Origin: Halomonadaceae bacterium T82-2
GTDB lineage: Bacteria; Pseudomonadota; Gammaproteobacteria; Pseudomonadales; Halomonadaceae
DNA: 64,000 nt
Direction of reading: 5' to 3'
Assembly: GCA_001577635.1 (NCBI GenBank)
Contig: LSBP01000008.1
Coordinates: forward strand, 1-64,000
The notes under the pieces are model-generated. The model was not told the origin of the DNA. It saw only the letters and a list, made by a program, of their open reading frames with translations, and did not search any database. This document shows, piece after piece, positions 53,827 to 62,083 of this stretch. The position numbers were made by a program, and so were the translations under genes. Each line of letters opens with the position of its first letter. Positions within the stretch are counted from its first letter, which is position 1.

Positions 53827-55329
53827 ATGACCCTGGACCCGATTCCCCTGAGCGTAACGGCGCTGGTGGCGCTGCTGCTCGGCATGGCCCTGGCGGGCTG
53901 GCGCGGCGCGCGCCGCGTCGATGACTGGCGGCATGCCTGTGCGGAGCGCGAAGCGCAGGTCGAAGCGCTGCGCGAGCAACTCGGACAGTGGCAGGTGGCA
54001 CTTCAGGAGCGGGACGCCCGGCTGAGCCAGGCGGAGAGTACGGCGGCGCGCCTCGAGGCGGAGCGGGAGGCGGCCCGCCAGCAGCAGATCGAGTATCGCC
54101 ACTGGTGGGAGGTCGAGCGCGAACGTCGCGAGTCGCTGGGAGCGGAGCTGGCCGAGCTGAAGACGACCCACGGGGAGCTGACGGCGACCCTGGCGCAGAA
54201 GGAGTCTCATTTCCACGAGCAGTTCGCCACCTTGCGGGAGAGCCGCGATGCGCTCAAGCAGGAGTTCGAGAACCTGGCCAACGAGATTCTCGAACGCAAG
54301 GGGCGGGCATTCTCGGCATTGTCGCAAGAGCGCATCGGTGGCTTGCTGCAGCCCATCCACAGCGAGATGAAGGGCTTTCGCGAGACGGTCGAGTCGATCC
54401 AGCGCCAGGAGAGCGAGCAGCGCGTTCAGCTGCGCACCGAGTTGCAGAACCTGCAGAGCCTCAACCGGGCGATCACCGATCAGGCCGAGCGGCTGACCCA
54501 GGCCCTGCAGGGCCAGAAGAAGACCCAGGGCAACTGGGGCGAGCTGATGCTCGAGAACGTGCTCGACGGCGCCGGGTTGCGTCGGGGCACGGATTACGAG
54601 CGCGAGGTCAGCTTCACCACCGAGGAGGGACGGCGGCGTCCGGACGCCCTCGTTTACCTGCCGCAGCAGCGCCATCTGGTCATCGATGCCAAGACGTCGC
54701 TGGCCGCCTACACCCGTTACGTCAATGCCGATGACGAAAGCGAACGGCGCCGGGCGCTCGCCGAACACTGCCAGGCGGTCCGGGATCGCATCGACGAACT
54801 TGCCGATCGCCACTACTACGACCTGCCAGGGCTCAACTCGCCGGAGGTGGTGGTCATGTTCGTGCCCGTGGAGTCGGCTTTCGTCGAGGCGATCAAGCAT
54901 GACGCCACGCTGTATCAGCACGCCATCGAGCATCACGTGCTGGTCGCCACGCCCACCACGCTGCTGACCAGCCTCAATATCGTGCGTCAGCTGTGGCGCT
55001 TCGAGAATCAGAGTCGCCACAGCGCCGAGCTGGCCGACCGTGCTGAGAAGTTCCATGCCAAGCTCGCCGCCTTCCTCGCCAGCATGGAGGACGTCGGCAA
55101 GCGGCTCGACGGGGCTCGTACCAGCTACGACAGGGCGATGAATCAGCTACTCGCCGGCAAGGGCAATCTGATCAAGCAGGCCGATGAATTTCGTGAGCTG
55201 GGTGTGGCGGTCAAGAAGGAGTTGCCTCGCGAGCTGGTCGAGCGGGCCCGGCTGGAGCTCGATCACGGCAGTGGTGAGCCGTCGTCGGCCGGGCTCTCTG
55301 ACCGGGACACGAGCCGCTCGAATGCCTGA
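53827..55329 (+). CDS. rmuC: DNA recombination protein RmuC
   Basis: Membrane-anchored nuclease-fold protein that limits recombination at inverted repeats in E. coli. The 500 residues have an N-terminal membrane segment (about 9-26), a long coiled coil (about 35-230), and the RmuC domain with KKTQGNWGELMLENVLDGAGL, RRPDALVYLPQQRHLVIDAKTSL and VVVMFVPVESAFVEA, the last two matching a restriction-endonuclease-like core. The start is the ATG at 53827. Its last 67 bp overlap the Crp/Fnr gene end on the other strand. Confidence 0.94.
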   Translation: MTLDPIPLSVTALVALLLGMALAGWRGARRVDDWRHACAEREAQVEALREQLGQWQVALQERDARLSQAESTAARLEAEREAARQQQIEYRHWWEVERERRESLGAELAELKTTHGELTATLAQKESHFHEQFATLRESRDALKQEFENLANEILERKGRAFSALSQERIGGLLQPIHSEMKGFRETVESIQRQESEQRVQLRTELQNLQSLNRAITDQAERLTQALQGQKKTQGNWGELMLENVLDGAGLRRGTDYEREVSFTTEEGRRRPDALVYLPQQRHLVIDAKTSLAAYTRYVNADDESERRRALAEHCQAVRDRIDELADRHYYDLPGLNSPEVVVMFVPVESAFVEAIKHDATLYQHAIEHHVLVATPTTLLTSLNIVRQLWRFENQSRHSAELADRAEKFHAKLAAFLASMEDVGKRLDGARTSYDRAMNQLLAGKGNLIKQADEFRELGVAVKKELPRELVERARLELDHGSGEPSSAGLSDRDTSRSNA

Positions 55330-56117
55330 GCGTTGCCGTCGATGTCCGGGCCATGATGCGTCCGGGGCCGGCTTTCCTGCAGGCGAGCGTGCAGCCCACC
55401 GATATCGTCGCTCAGGTAACGGGCGTCGAGGCCGGCTTCCTCGTACAGCTTGTCGCAGTCGTGGACCTGGATGCGGCGGCGCTGCTTGCTGAGCACGCCG
55501 TCGCGCTCCATGTCGTTGAGCGAGCGGCAGACGTGGACCGAGGTCAGGCCGAGAATCTCGCCAAGCAGTTTCTGCGACAGCGGCATGAAGAAATCGCGCA
55601 GATCCGTCGCCTGAATGCGGTTGAGCCGCAGCTGCGTCTCGATGACGAAGTGGGCGATGCGTGCCCGGGCGCTGCGCCGCGAGATCATCAGCAGGCGTTC
55701 GGTAATGGCGGCTTCCTGGCGCGCGAAGGCGGCCACCAGTGCCATGGCCAAGGGCGTCGAGCGTTCGAAGACATCCACGATATTGACGTGGGGAAACGAG
55801 CAGACCACACCCTCGGTGATCATGCGTGCCTCCGAGGCATGGGTCGCGAAGGTCAGGTCGCGCAGGCCGATGATGTCTCCCGGCAGCAGCACGTCGATAA
55901 CCTGCCGGTTGCCCTCGGCATCGTCGCGGAACGTGCAGGCCCAGCCGCTGCGGATGGCGAAAAGTCGCTCCACCCGGCCATTCGCCGGCCACAGTGAGTA
56001 CTTGTTGACGACACGGGTGGCAGGCCCCTCCAGAGTGTTCAGCAGTTGAGCATCCGCGTCGTCCAGCCTGAAATAGTGACTCAGGTTGGTCAGGGTAGGG
56101 CTATGGCCATGAGGCAT
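55263..56117 (-). CDS. Crp/Fnr family transcriptional regulator
   Basis: A 284-residue regulator with an N-terminal cyclic-nucleotide-type beta domain (about 30-135, RSGWACTFRDDAEGNRQVIDVLLPGDIIGL) and a C-terminal winged helix (about 160-235) with SQKLLGEILGLTSVHVCRSL as recognition region. The FNR cysteine set is missing, so it is not an oxygen-sensing FNR. The C-terminus extends about 50 residues past the helix and overlaps rmuC antisense. I chose the ATG at 56117 (MPHGHSPTLTNL) by fit to the family; its ribosome site is weak. The signal is unknown. Confidence 0.85.
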   Translation of the reverse strand: MPHGHSPTLTNLSHYFRLDDADAQLLNTLEGPATRVVNKYSLWPANGRVERLFAIRSGWACTFRDDAEGNRQVIDVLLPGDIIGLRDLTFATHASEARMITEGVVCSFPHVNIVDVFERSTPLAMALVAAFARQEAAITERLLMISRRSARARIAHFVIETQLRLNRIQATDLRDFFMPLSQKLLGEILGLTSVHVCRSLNDMERDGVLSKQRRRIQVHDCDKLYEEAGLDARYLSDDIGGLHARLQESRPRTHHGPDIDGNAQAFERLVSRSESPADDGSPLP

Positions 56118-56394
56118 CGAGGAACCAACTTGGGGGTCGGGAAATGGTATAGCAGGAGAGTCGTGCGGCCTGTTCGTGAGGACAGTCTGCAATGAGCGCT
56201 GCCGGCTCTCGTCGGCGCCATGCATAACATGGGTTGTTCATGAGGGCCGGTGATTAAGGATAGTTAAGGTGTGGGAGAAGTCCAACCCGAGTGTGGACAG
56301 GTGGGAGTTGCGTCAGTGTCATGCTCCCCCGGAGAGGCATCCTGCCAAGATGGAAACGGGCAGGATGTGATCCTCAGGCCCCCGGCCGCCCCCC
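56118..56394. other. Spacer between two regulator genes
   Basis: 277 bases without a credible gene. An inverted repeat CATCCTGCC (56338-56346) and GGCAGGATG (56359-56367) lies downstream of the response regulator gene and may end its transcript, although no T run follows. Confidence 0.5.
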
Positions 56395-57081
56395 TCATTC
56401 GGCCCGGCGTTCCAGCCGGTAGCCGTGTTGATAGACACTCTTCAGGCGCAGGCCGTGGCTGCCGTCGAGTTCCAGCTTGTGGCGCAGGCGGCTGATGTGG
56501 GTGTCGACCGTGCGGGTCGAGACGTCGGCGCGAATACCCCACACCAGTTCGAGTATATTGGCGCGGGAGAATAGCTGGCCGATGCGGCTGAAGAGCAGGC
56601 TGGCCAGACGGAATTCGCGCTCGGTGAGGCGGATTTCCCGGCCGTCGAGATGGATGCGGTGATTGTCGTGGTCGAGCCGGTAGGCGCCGATGCGGTTGGG
56701 GCTGGCTGGGGCGTGAAGCCCGGCGCGGCGCGCCAGCGCACCTACCCGGGCGCGCAGTTCCGAGGGGCGCAGGGGTTTGGCGAGGAAGTCGTCCGCGCCC
56801 TTTTCCAGAGCGCGTACCACATGCTCTTCGGCATCACTGGCGGTGATGAACAGGATCGGGCCCTCCCAGCCGTGGTGACGGCGTAGCTGGTCGACGAGAT
56901 CCATCCCCGAGGCATCCGGCAGGTGCCAGTCGATGATCAGCAGGTCGAAGGGCTGCTCGAGCAGCGCCCGGTTGAGCTCGCTGGCGCGCTGATAGGTGCT
57001 GACCCGGGTCTCGTCCTGCATCAGGCAGTGCTGCAGGAAGTCGCACTGGTCGAGGTCGTCGTCGAGAACGCCGATATGCAT
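56395..57081 (-). CDS. OmpR/PhoB-type response regulator
   Basis: A 228-residue DNA-binding response regulator. The receiver domain (about 1-115) has the acidic pair in VLDDDLDQ, the phospho-acceptor Asp in LLIIDWHLPDASG near residue 51, and the Lys of LAKPLRPSE near 100. The winged-helix output domain (about 125-225) shows LTEREFRLASLLFSR and DVSTRTVDTHISRLRHKL. It is divergent from the SUOX-like/kinase operon, with a direct-repeat site between them. The hybrid kinase is the probable phosphodonor through its HPt domain. The ATG at 57081 begins MHIGVLDDD. Confidence 0.92.
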   Translation of the reverse strand: MHIGVLDDDLDQCDFLQHCLMQDETRVSTYQRASELNRALLEQPFDLLIIDWHLPDASGMDLVDQLRRHHGWEGPILFITASDAEEHVVRALEKGADDFLAKPLRPSELRARVGALARRAGLHAPASPNRIGAYRLDHDNHRIHLDGREIRLTEREFRLASLLFSRIGQLFSRANILELVWGIRADVSTRTVDTHISRLRHKLELDGSHGLRLKSVYQHGYRLERRAE

Positions 57082-57148
57082 GAGAGTGGCCACCCTTTCG
57101 GCTTTGGCTAATTTGTCTTCGGTTGTACCACAGCCGACCGTTGATGTT

Positions 57149-57169
57149 GTCACAAAGGTTCACAGTTGC
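57149..57169 (+). promoter_or_regulatory. Direct-repeat operator, site 1
   Basis: A 21-bp site with TCACA at 57150-57154 and again at 57160-57164, one helical turn apart, the spacing typical of OmpR/PhoB-family dimers. It ends 15 bases before a TATACT -10, so its second half overlaps the -35 position. It is nearly identical to 61262-61282. Confidence 0.65.
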
Positions 57170-57184
57170 CGATCGTACACGCCG

Positions 57185-57190
57185 TATACT
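57185..57190 (+). promoter_or_regulatory. -10 element of the SUOX-kinase operon
   Basis: TATACT, 26 bases before the ATG at 57217. The -35 position is taken by the TCACA repeat, suggesting activator dependence. Confidence 0.55.
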
Positions 57191-57216
57191 GATCCCATCC
57201 ATCGGGAGGGGATGTT

Positions 57217-57729
57217 ATGCCAACCATTTTCGGCAAATCACTGGCCTTGGCGGGTATCGCTCTGTGTGTTCTGTTCGGCGGGCAGGCGCTGGCTCTGGAA
57301 ACGCCCGGAGGGCCGGTGATTCTCACCGTCACGGGCGATATCGCGAATACCAATGCGCCGGGCGAGGCGCGCTTCGATCGCGCCATGCTGCTGGCGCTGC
57401 CCCAGCATGAGACCGCCACCCACACCCCCTGGCACGATGGCAGGGTCGTGTTCAGCGGACCGCTGGGGCGGGATCTGCTCGATGCCGTCGGAGCCCGTGG
57501 CAGCGAGCTGCGGGTCACGGCGTTGAATGACTATGCCTCGTCCATTCCGGTTTCGGACTTCCGCCAGCATGACGTGATTCTCGCCATGTCGGCCGACGGC
57601 AAGCGGCTGCGCATCCGCGACCAGGGGCCGCTGTTCGTGATCTATCCCTTCGACGACGAGCCGGACCTGCTCAACGAGACGGTGATGACCCGCTCGGTGT
57701 GGCAGCTCTCGCGAATCGACGTACGCTGA
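57217..57729 (+). CDS. Periplasmic SUOX/molybdopterin-fold protein, probable sensor partner
   Basis: A 170-residue exported protein with a signal peptide at about 1-27 (hydrophobic core LALAGIALCVLFGGQALA). The mature part resembles the oxidoreductase molybdopterin-binding (SUOX) fold in short form: VTGDIANTNAPGEARFDRAMLLALPQ, TPWHDGRVVFSGPLGRDLLD-like core, VTALNDYASSIPVSDF and a C-terminal NETVMTRSVWQL. The mature protein has no cysteine, so the molybdenum-ligating Cys of SUOX and MsrP is missing and enzymatic activity is doubtful. It is followed after 19 bp by the hybrid kinase, suggesting it presents a signal to it. Confidence 0.82.
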   Translation: MPTIFGKSLALAGIALCVLFGGQALALETPGGPVILTVTGDIANTNAPGEARFDRAMLLALPQHETATHTPWHDGRVVFSGPLGRDLLDAVGARGSELRVTALNDYASSIPVSDFRQHDVILAMSADGKRLRIRDQGPLFVIYPFDDEPDLLNETVMTRSVWQLSRIDVR

Positions 57730-57748
57730 CGCGCCGAGTCCATCGCTC

Positions 57749-59980
57749 GTGCGTGCTCTGCTGCTGCCGCGATTCCGGATCATTAGCCTGCTGGTACTGC
57801 TGTTCTTCCTGTCGGCCATGGTGACCGGCGGCGTGGTCTATCAGCGCCAGCAGGCGCTCGAGAACCGCCTGCTCGAGGACCTGGTCTGGGCCACCTATCA
57901 GTTCGATCGTGAAGTCCGCGAGCTGCGCCTGATACTCGGGCACACGCAAGCCGACGACCTCGACGAACTGCTGACCCGCTACGAGATTCTCTACAGCCGC
58001 GGCCAGCTGTTTGGTCGTGGCGAGATCGCCCGGGGCATGGCCGGCATACCCTCGGTCAAGCAGCCCCTGGCCGAGGCGCTGGCGGCCATTCAGGCGATGG
58101 ATGCGGACTTTCAGGCGCTGGCCTCGGGCGAGCAGCGCCTGACACCGGCCTTTCGTCAGCAGCTGGCGGTGAAGATGCAGCGTCTGCAGGACGCCACCGA
58201 GACCACGTTGGTCAATACCAACGCCCACGTGGCGGCGACCCGGACCGCATCGCGCCAGGAACTGCTGCGGCTGTATGGCGTCGTGCTGCTGATGGTGCTG
58301 TTGATGGTGGGCGCCGGCGGGCTGCTGGTCCGGGTACTGGTGCGCCAGATACGCGGCCGGGCGCTCAAGACCGAGCAGCTCGAGGCGCGCACCCGGGAGC
58401 TCGACGAGGCATTGGCACGGGCCGAGGCGGCCAGCCGCGCCAAGTCGGAGTTCATGGCGGTCATGAGCCACGAGATTCGCACGCCTCTCAACGGGGTGGT
58501 GGGGGTCGCCGATCTCCTCGACGTGGAGGTTCGCAGCCGGCGGGGCACCGAGCTGCTCAAGACTCTGCGGGACAGCGCCATGGGGCTTCAGGTGGTGATC
58601 AACGACGTTCTCGATTACACCAAGATCGAGGCCGGCTCGCTGGATCTCGATGACCGGCCCTTCTCGCTGAGCCGGTTTCTCGAGCAGGTCTGCGCCAGCT
58701 ATCAGGCCCGCCACGCCGGGAGCACGGGGCTGCGCTTCGAGTGCGAGATGGACGCCGGGTTGCCCGATCGGGTCCGTGGCGATGTCAACCGGCTGCGCCA
58801 GGTGGTGATGAACCTGCTCAACAACGCCTTCAAGTTCACCGATGCGGGGTTTGTGTGCTTCCGCGTCACGTGCGACGGGGATCAGGGCATTCGCTTCGCG
58901 GTACGCGATACCGGCTGCGGTATCGAGCCTGCCATGCTGTCGCGGCTGTTCGCGCCATTCTCGCAGGTCGACAGCTCGATTGCGCGCCGGCACGAAGGCT
59001 GCGGGCTGGGGCTGGTCATCTGCCAGCGTCTGGTATCGGCGATGGGCGGCGAGATCGGCGTCGAGAGCCACCCCGGGCTGGGCAGCCTGTTCTGGTTCCG
59101 GATCCCGCTGCCGGAAGCCGAAGATCCGGCCGACAGCAGCGAGCTGCCGGTACAGGACGCGGCGCTGGCCCGGCACCGGCTGCTGATCGTCGAGGACAAC
59201 CCCGTCAACCAGGCGTTGACGCAGGCCATGCTGGAGTTTCTGGGGCAGACGGCCGATATCGTGGATAACGGCGAGGCGGCCCTGGAGACACTGGCCGCCA
59301 CGTCCTACGACTTGGTGCTGATGGACATGCAGATGCCCATCCTGGATGGTCTGGAAACCACACGGCGCTGGCGAGCCCGGGAAATCGGGCATCGCCTGCC
59401 GATTGTCGCCATGACCGCCAATGTCATGCCGGCCGATCGGGAACGCTGTCAGAAAGCGGGGATGGACGACATGATCTTCAAACCGTTCACGCGGGCCGAC
59501 CTGCGCGAGCTGCTGGCGCGCTGGCTGGGGCGGGCGCCTTCCGGGACGCCCGCGGCGAGCGACGAGGGAGCCGATGCCGGCACCCGGGAATCGGCGCCGC
59601 AGACACAGGGCGCCCTGCTCGACGCGGCGACCATGCAGGAGCTTCACGAGGCGCTGGCGCCCGAGGTGCTCGAGAGCCTGCTGAGTACCTACCTGACGCG
59701 CCTGGAGGGTCGGCTGGCGCGGCTGCGTGCCGCCCGTGACGCCGAGGACCGCGCCGCCATCGCCGCCGAGGCCCACTCCCTGAAGGGGGCGTCATCGTCC
59801 ATGGGCTGCGCAGGGCTCGCGCGTGCCGCGGCCCGGCTCGAGACGGAGGCCGGCGAGGCATCCACCGAACAGCTGGAGGCGATGATCGCCGAGCTCGAGA
59901 CGCTCCAGGCGGCCACACAGGATAGGCTGGTAGAGAGAGGACTGGTGCCGGAGATGGCGCTGGTGGCGGGAAATGACTAG
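57749..59980 (+). CDS. Hybrid sensor histidine kinase (HisKA-HATPase-REC-HPt)
   Basis: A 743-residue membrane kinase. The first membrane helix is at about 11-30, a periplasmic helical sensor covers about 31-175, and the second helix is at about 176-200. HisKA carries His241 in FMAVMSHEIRTPLNG. HATPase (about 300-450) has NNAFKFTDAGF, DTGCGIEP and GCGLGLVIC. REC (about 470-590) has Asp in LVLMDMQMPILDG and Lys in FKPF. HPt (about 630-735) has His in EAHSLKGASSSMG. It forms a full phosphorelay whose final target is probably the divergent response regulator. The start is a GTG at 57749. Its stop shares CTAG with the convergent REC-EAL gene. Confidence 0.93.
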   Translation: MRALLLPRFRIISLLVLLFFLSAMVTGGVVYQRQQALENRLLEDLVWATYQFDREVRELRLILGHTQADDLDELLTRYEILYSRGQLFGRGEIARGMAGIPSVKQPLAEALAAIQAMDADFQALASGEQRLTPAFRQQLAVKMQRLQDATETTLVNTNAHVAATRTASRQELLRLYGVVLLMVLLMVGAGGLLVRVLVRQIRGRALKTEQLEARTRELDEALARAEAASRAKSEFMAVMSHEIRTPLNGVVGVADLLDVEVRSRRGTELLKTLRDSAMGLQVVINDVLDYTKIEAGSLDLDDRPFSLSRFLEQVCASYQARHAGSTGLRFECEMDAGLPDRVRGDVNRLRQVVMNLLNNAFKFTDAGFVCFRVTCDGDQGIRFAVRDTGCGIEPAMLSRLFAPFSQVDSSIARRHEGCGLGLVICQRLVSAMGGEIGVESHPGLGSLFWFRIPLPEAEDPADSSELPVQDAALARHRLLIVEDNPVNQALTQAMLEFLGQTADIVDNGEAALETLAATSYDLVLMDMQMPILDGLETTRRWRAREIGHRLPIVAMTANVMPADRERCQKAGMDDMIFKPFTRADLRELLARWLGRAPSGTPAASDEGADAGTRESAPQTQGALLDAATMQELHEALAPEVLESLLSTYLTRLEGRLARLRAARDAEDRAAIAAEAHSLKGASSSMGCAGLARAAARLETEAGEASTEQLEAMIAELETLQAATQDRLVERGLVPEMALVAGND

Positions 59981-61182
59981 AAGCGCTCGAGGTGGTGCTG
60001 GGCCAGCCAGGCGCTGAAGGGGCCGGCGGCCATCGGCCGGCCGAACAGGTACCCTTGGCCGAGCCGGCAATGCATGTCGGCCAGCAAAGCCTGCTGCTCG
60101 GCGGTCTCGATGCCCTCGGCGACGACGCAGAGATTCAGGCGTTCCCCGAGGTCGACGATGGTCTGCGTGATGGCCAGCGCTTCGGGGTCGATGTCGCAGC
60201 AACCGACGAAGCTGCGGTCGATCTTGATCTGGTCGAAGGGCAGGCGGTAGAGCTGGGCCAGCGACGAGTAGCCGGTACCGAAGTCGTCCATCGACAGCGT
60301 GCAACCCCTGTCGCGCAGGCTGTTGAGGACGTGCCGCGAGTATGACAGGCACTCCACGGCACCGCTTTCGGTGATTTCCAGCACGATGCCGCCGAGATCG
60401 ACGCCGTGGCGCGCCGCCATGGCCTCGATGGTACTCAGACAGTCGGGTGCGCGCAGCAACTGCTGGGGCAGGTTGATGGCCAGGTCAAAAACGTGGCCGG
60501 CTGCCTCCCAGCGCGCCTTCTGGGCAAACGCCAGCTCCATGATGTGCCAGGTCAGCGTGATGATCTGCTGGCTGCGCTCGGCCAGCGGGATGAAGCTGTC
60601 GGGAAAGACCAGCCCACGCTGCGCGGATTGCCAGCGGACCAGTGCCTCCACCCCGGTCAGCTGGCCGGTAGCGAGTTCGAGCTTGGGCTGGAAGGCCAGA
60701 AACAGCTCGTCGCCGGCCATCGCCGCGGTCAGCTGCGACGGTGCGATCGGTGGCGGCGCCGGACGGCGGTTTTCCAGCAGGTGCTGCAGGACGCCGGGCT
60801 GAATTGGCTTCTGCAAAAAGCCCAGCATCGCCAGGCCGGTGCCGCGTCCCTGGGCGACGGCGCGCTCGAGGGTTGCCACCGAGGCGCTGCTGATCAGCAC
60901 CACATCGGCGCGGACCCGCTTTTCCTGCAGGAAGTGCATGACATCCTGGCCGGTGAAATCGCCCAGGTCCATGTCCAGAAAGATCAGTTCGGCGTCCAGC
61001 CGCTCGCTGTGCCAGGCCAGCTCCTCCAGCCCGCCGGCCACCTCGACCCGATAGCCGTGACGCTCCAGCAGGGCGCGCAGCAGCAGCTGGATCTCGATAT
61101 CGTCATCGACGATCAGTGCACGGAGCCGCCGGGCCGTGGAGGCGGCTCGGGGCGAATCGTCGAGAGTGGGCGTCGAGGACAT
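59977..61182 (-). CDS. Response regulator with EAL phosphodiesterase output
   Basis: A 401-residue protein with a receiver domain (about 20-140; acidic pair in IVDDDIE, phospho-Asp in LIFLDMDLGD, Lys in LQKPIQ) and an EAL domain (about 155-395). EAL catalytic motifs are intact: EALVRW, NLPQQLL, EITESGAVE, DDFGTGYSSL, KIDRSF, AEGIET and QGYLFGRPM. It should hydrolyse cyclic-di-GMP under phosphorylation control. Starts at 61182, 61197 or 61227 are possible; I use 61182, which leaves a leader after the candidate -10. It lies tail-to-tail with the hybrid kinase. Confidence 0.9.
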   Translation of the reverse strand: MSSTPTLDDSPRAASTARRLRALIVDDDIEIQLLLRALLERHGYRVEVAGGLEELAWHSERLDAELIFLDMDLGDFTGQDVMHFLQEKRVRADVVLISSASVATLERAVAQGRGTGLAMLGFLQKPIQPGVLQHLLENRRPAPPPIAPSQLTAAMAGDELFLAFQPKLELATGQLTGVEALVRWQSAQRGLVFPDSFIPLAERSQQIITLTWHIMELAFAQKARWEAAGHVFDLAINLPQQLLRAPDCLSTIEAMAARHGVDLGGIVLEITESGAVECLSYSRHVLNSLRDRGCTLSMDDFGTGYSSLAQLYRLPFDQIKIDRSFVGCCDIDPEALAITQTIVDLGERLNLCVVAEGIETAEQQALLADMHCRLGQGYLFGRPMAAGPFSAWLAQHHLERF

Positions 61183-61215
61183 GGCATGCGATCTCATGGG
61201 TCGAGTCAGCCTCTC

Positions 61216-61221
61216 AGCATA
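61216..61221 (-). promoter_or_regulatory. Candidate -10 of the REC-EAL gene
   Basis: Minus strand TATGCT in the context GCCGTATGCTGA. The SUOX operon has GCCGTATACTGA at its -10, so the two promoters look related. Confidence 0.45.
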
Positions 61222-61261
61222 CGGCATGACGGCGCTCGATCGTTCGGCTCAGGCGACACAT

Positions 61262-61282
61262 GTCACAGAAGTTCACATTTGC
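61262..61282 (+). promoter_or_regulatory. Direct-repeat operator, site 2
   Basis: TCACA at 61263-61267 and 61273-61277. The 21 bp match site 1 (57149-57169) at 18 positions. It lies about 80 bases upstream of the REC-EAL start, overlapping the acyltransferase stop codon, and is inverted relative to the REC-EAL promoter. Confidence 0.6.
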
Positions 61283-62037
61283 GACGACAGGCTGACCCGG
61301 TGAGGCGTCGCCGTCCGGGACTGGCGCGTCAGTGTTGTCTCGATGCGTGAGTAAAGCGCCCGCAAATCGCCGGGCAGCTCGGCGACCGCACGGCGCTGAT
61401 CGATGTAGTAGGCGCGACGCAGGCCGTGGAAGGTCACGGGCTCGCCGACGCAGGTGAAGCGCAGGCCGTGGATCGCCAGGCGCCGCGGCAGGCGGTGCTG
61501 CATCATGGCGAAGACATGATGCCGGCCGGCCAGACCGACCAGTGCCGTCGCCGCCAGAAACAGGCCGACGCCGATCAGCGCAAAGCCGGCGCGCTCCTCG
61601 GGCGGGAACAGCGAGGGGGCGTCGGGACGGCCGCGGGTGTCCGCCCGGTGGCGAAAGGCCGGGGAGATGGCCAGCCGGGAAATCTCGCAGAGACGATCGC
61701 GCGGCAGACGCTCCGGATGCAGGGTGGGATGGGTCAGGCTGTCCCGGCAGTGCGCCTCCAGGGGCAGCCGGCGCAGCGCGTCGGGGCCGTCCGTCAGGGC
61801 CGGTACCAGGCGCACGCAGCCTGCCGGAATCCCGCTGGCGCGGTGCTCGAGCAGCACGATCAGGGACGCCGTGTCGTGCTCGTCGTACTCCAGGTGCGCG
61901 TCGGGGTCCTCGTGCATCCGGTAATCGAGTTCCCGGCGAAAGACGGCGTGACGCAGGGCATAGGCCCGTTCCCGCAGCACGGGGGTAGTGGCTAGATGGA
62001 AATCAAACGTCGCCTCGAAACGATCCAGTGCATTCAC
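61273..62037 (-). CDS. LuxI-superfamily acyltransferase (PEP-CTERM/exosortase-associated type)
   Basis: A 254-residue protein of the GNAT/autoinducer-synthase fold. Diagnostic features are RERAYALRHAVFRRELDYR near the start, EYDEHDTASLIVLLEHR, an IPAGCVRLVPA strand and CEISRLAISPAFRHR, matching the family often linked to exosortase loci. Such proteins are thought to use an acyl carrier or acyl-CoA donor; the product is unknown. No exosortase or PEP-CTERM protein is in the window. The start is a GTG at 62037 with AAAGGGA upstream. It lies between two cyclic-di-GMP genes on the same strand, 46 bp after the GGDEF-EAL gene. Confidence 0.8.
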   Translation of the reverse strand: MNALDRFEATFDFHLATTPVLRERAYALRHAVFRRELDYRMHEDPDAHLEYDEHDTASLIVLLEHRASGIPAGCVRLVPALTDGPDALRRLPLEAHCRDSLTHPTLHPERLPRDRLCEISRLAISPAFRHRADTRGRPDAPSLFPPEERAGFALIGVGLFLAATALVGLAGRHHVFAMMQHRLPRRLAIHGLRFTCVGEPVTFHGLRRAYYIDQRRAVAELPGDLRALYSRIETTLTRQSRTATPHRVSLSSQM

Positions 62038-62083
62038 GACAAGTCCCTTTCTGAAAGGGGCGCTGGGCCCCGATTGGTTGTGA

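Noticed and set aside
57671-59776. 701-codon minus-strand open frame
   Set aside because: Antisense to the hybrid kinase, which has complete domain motifs.
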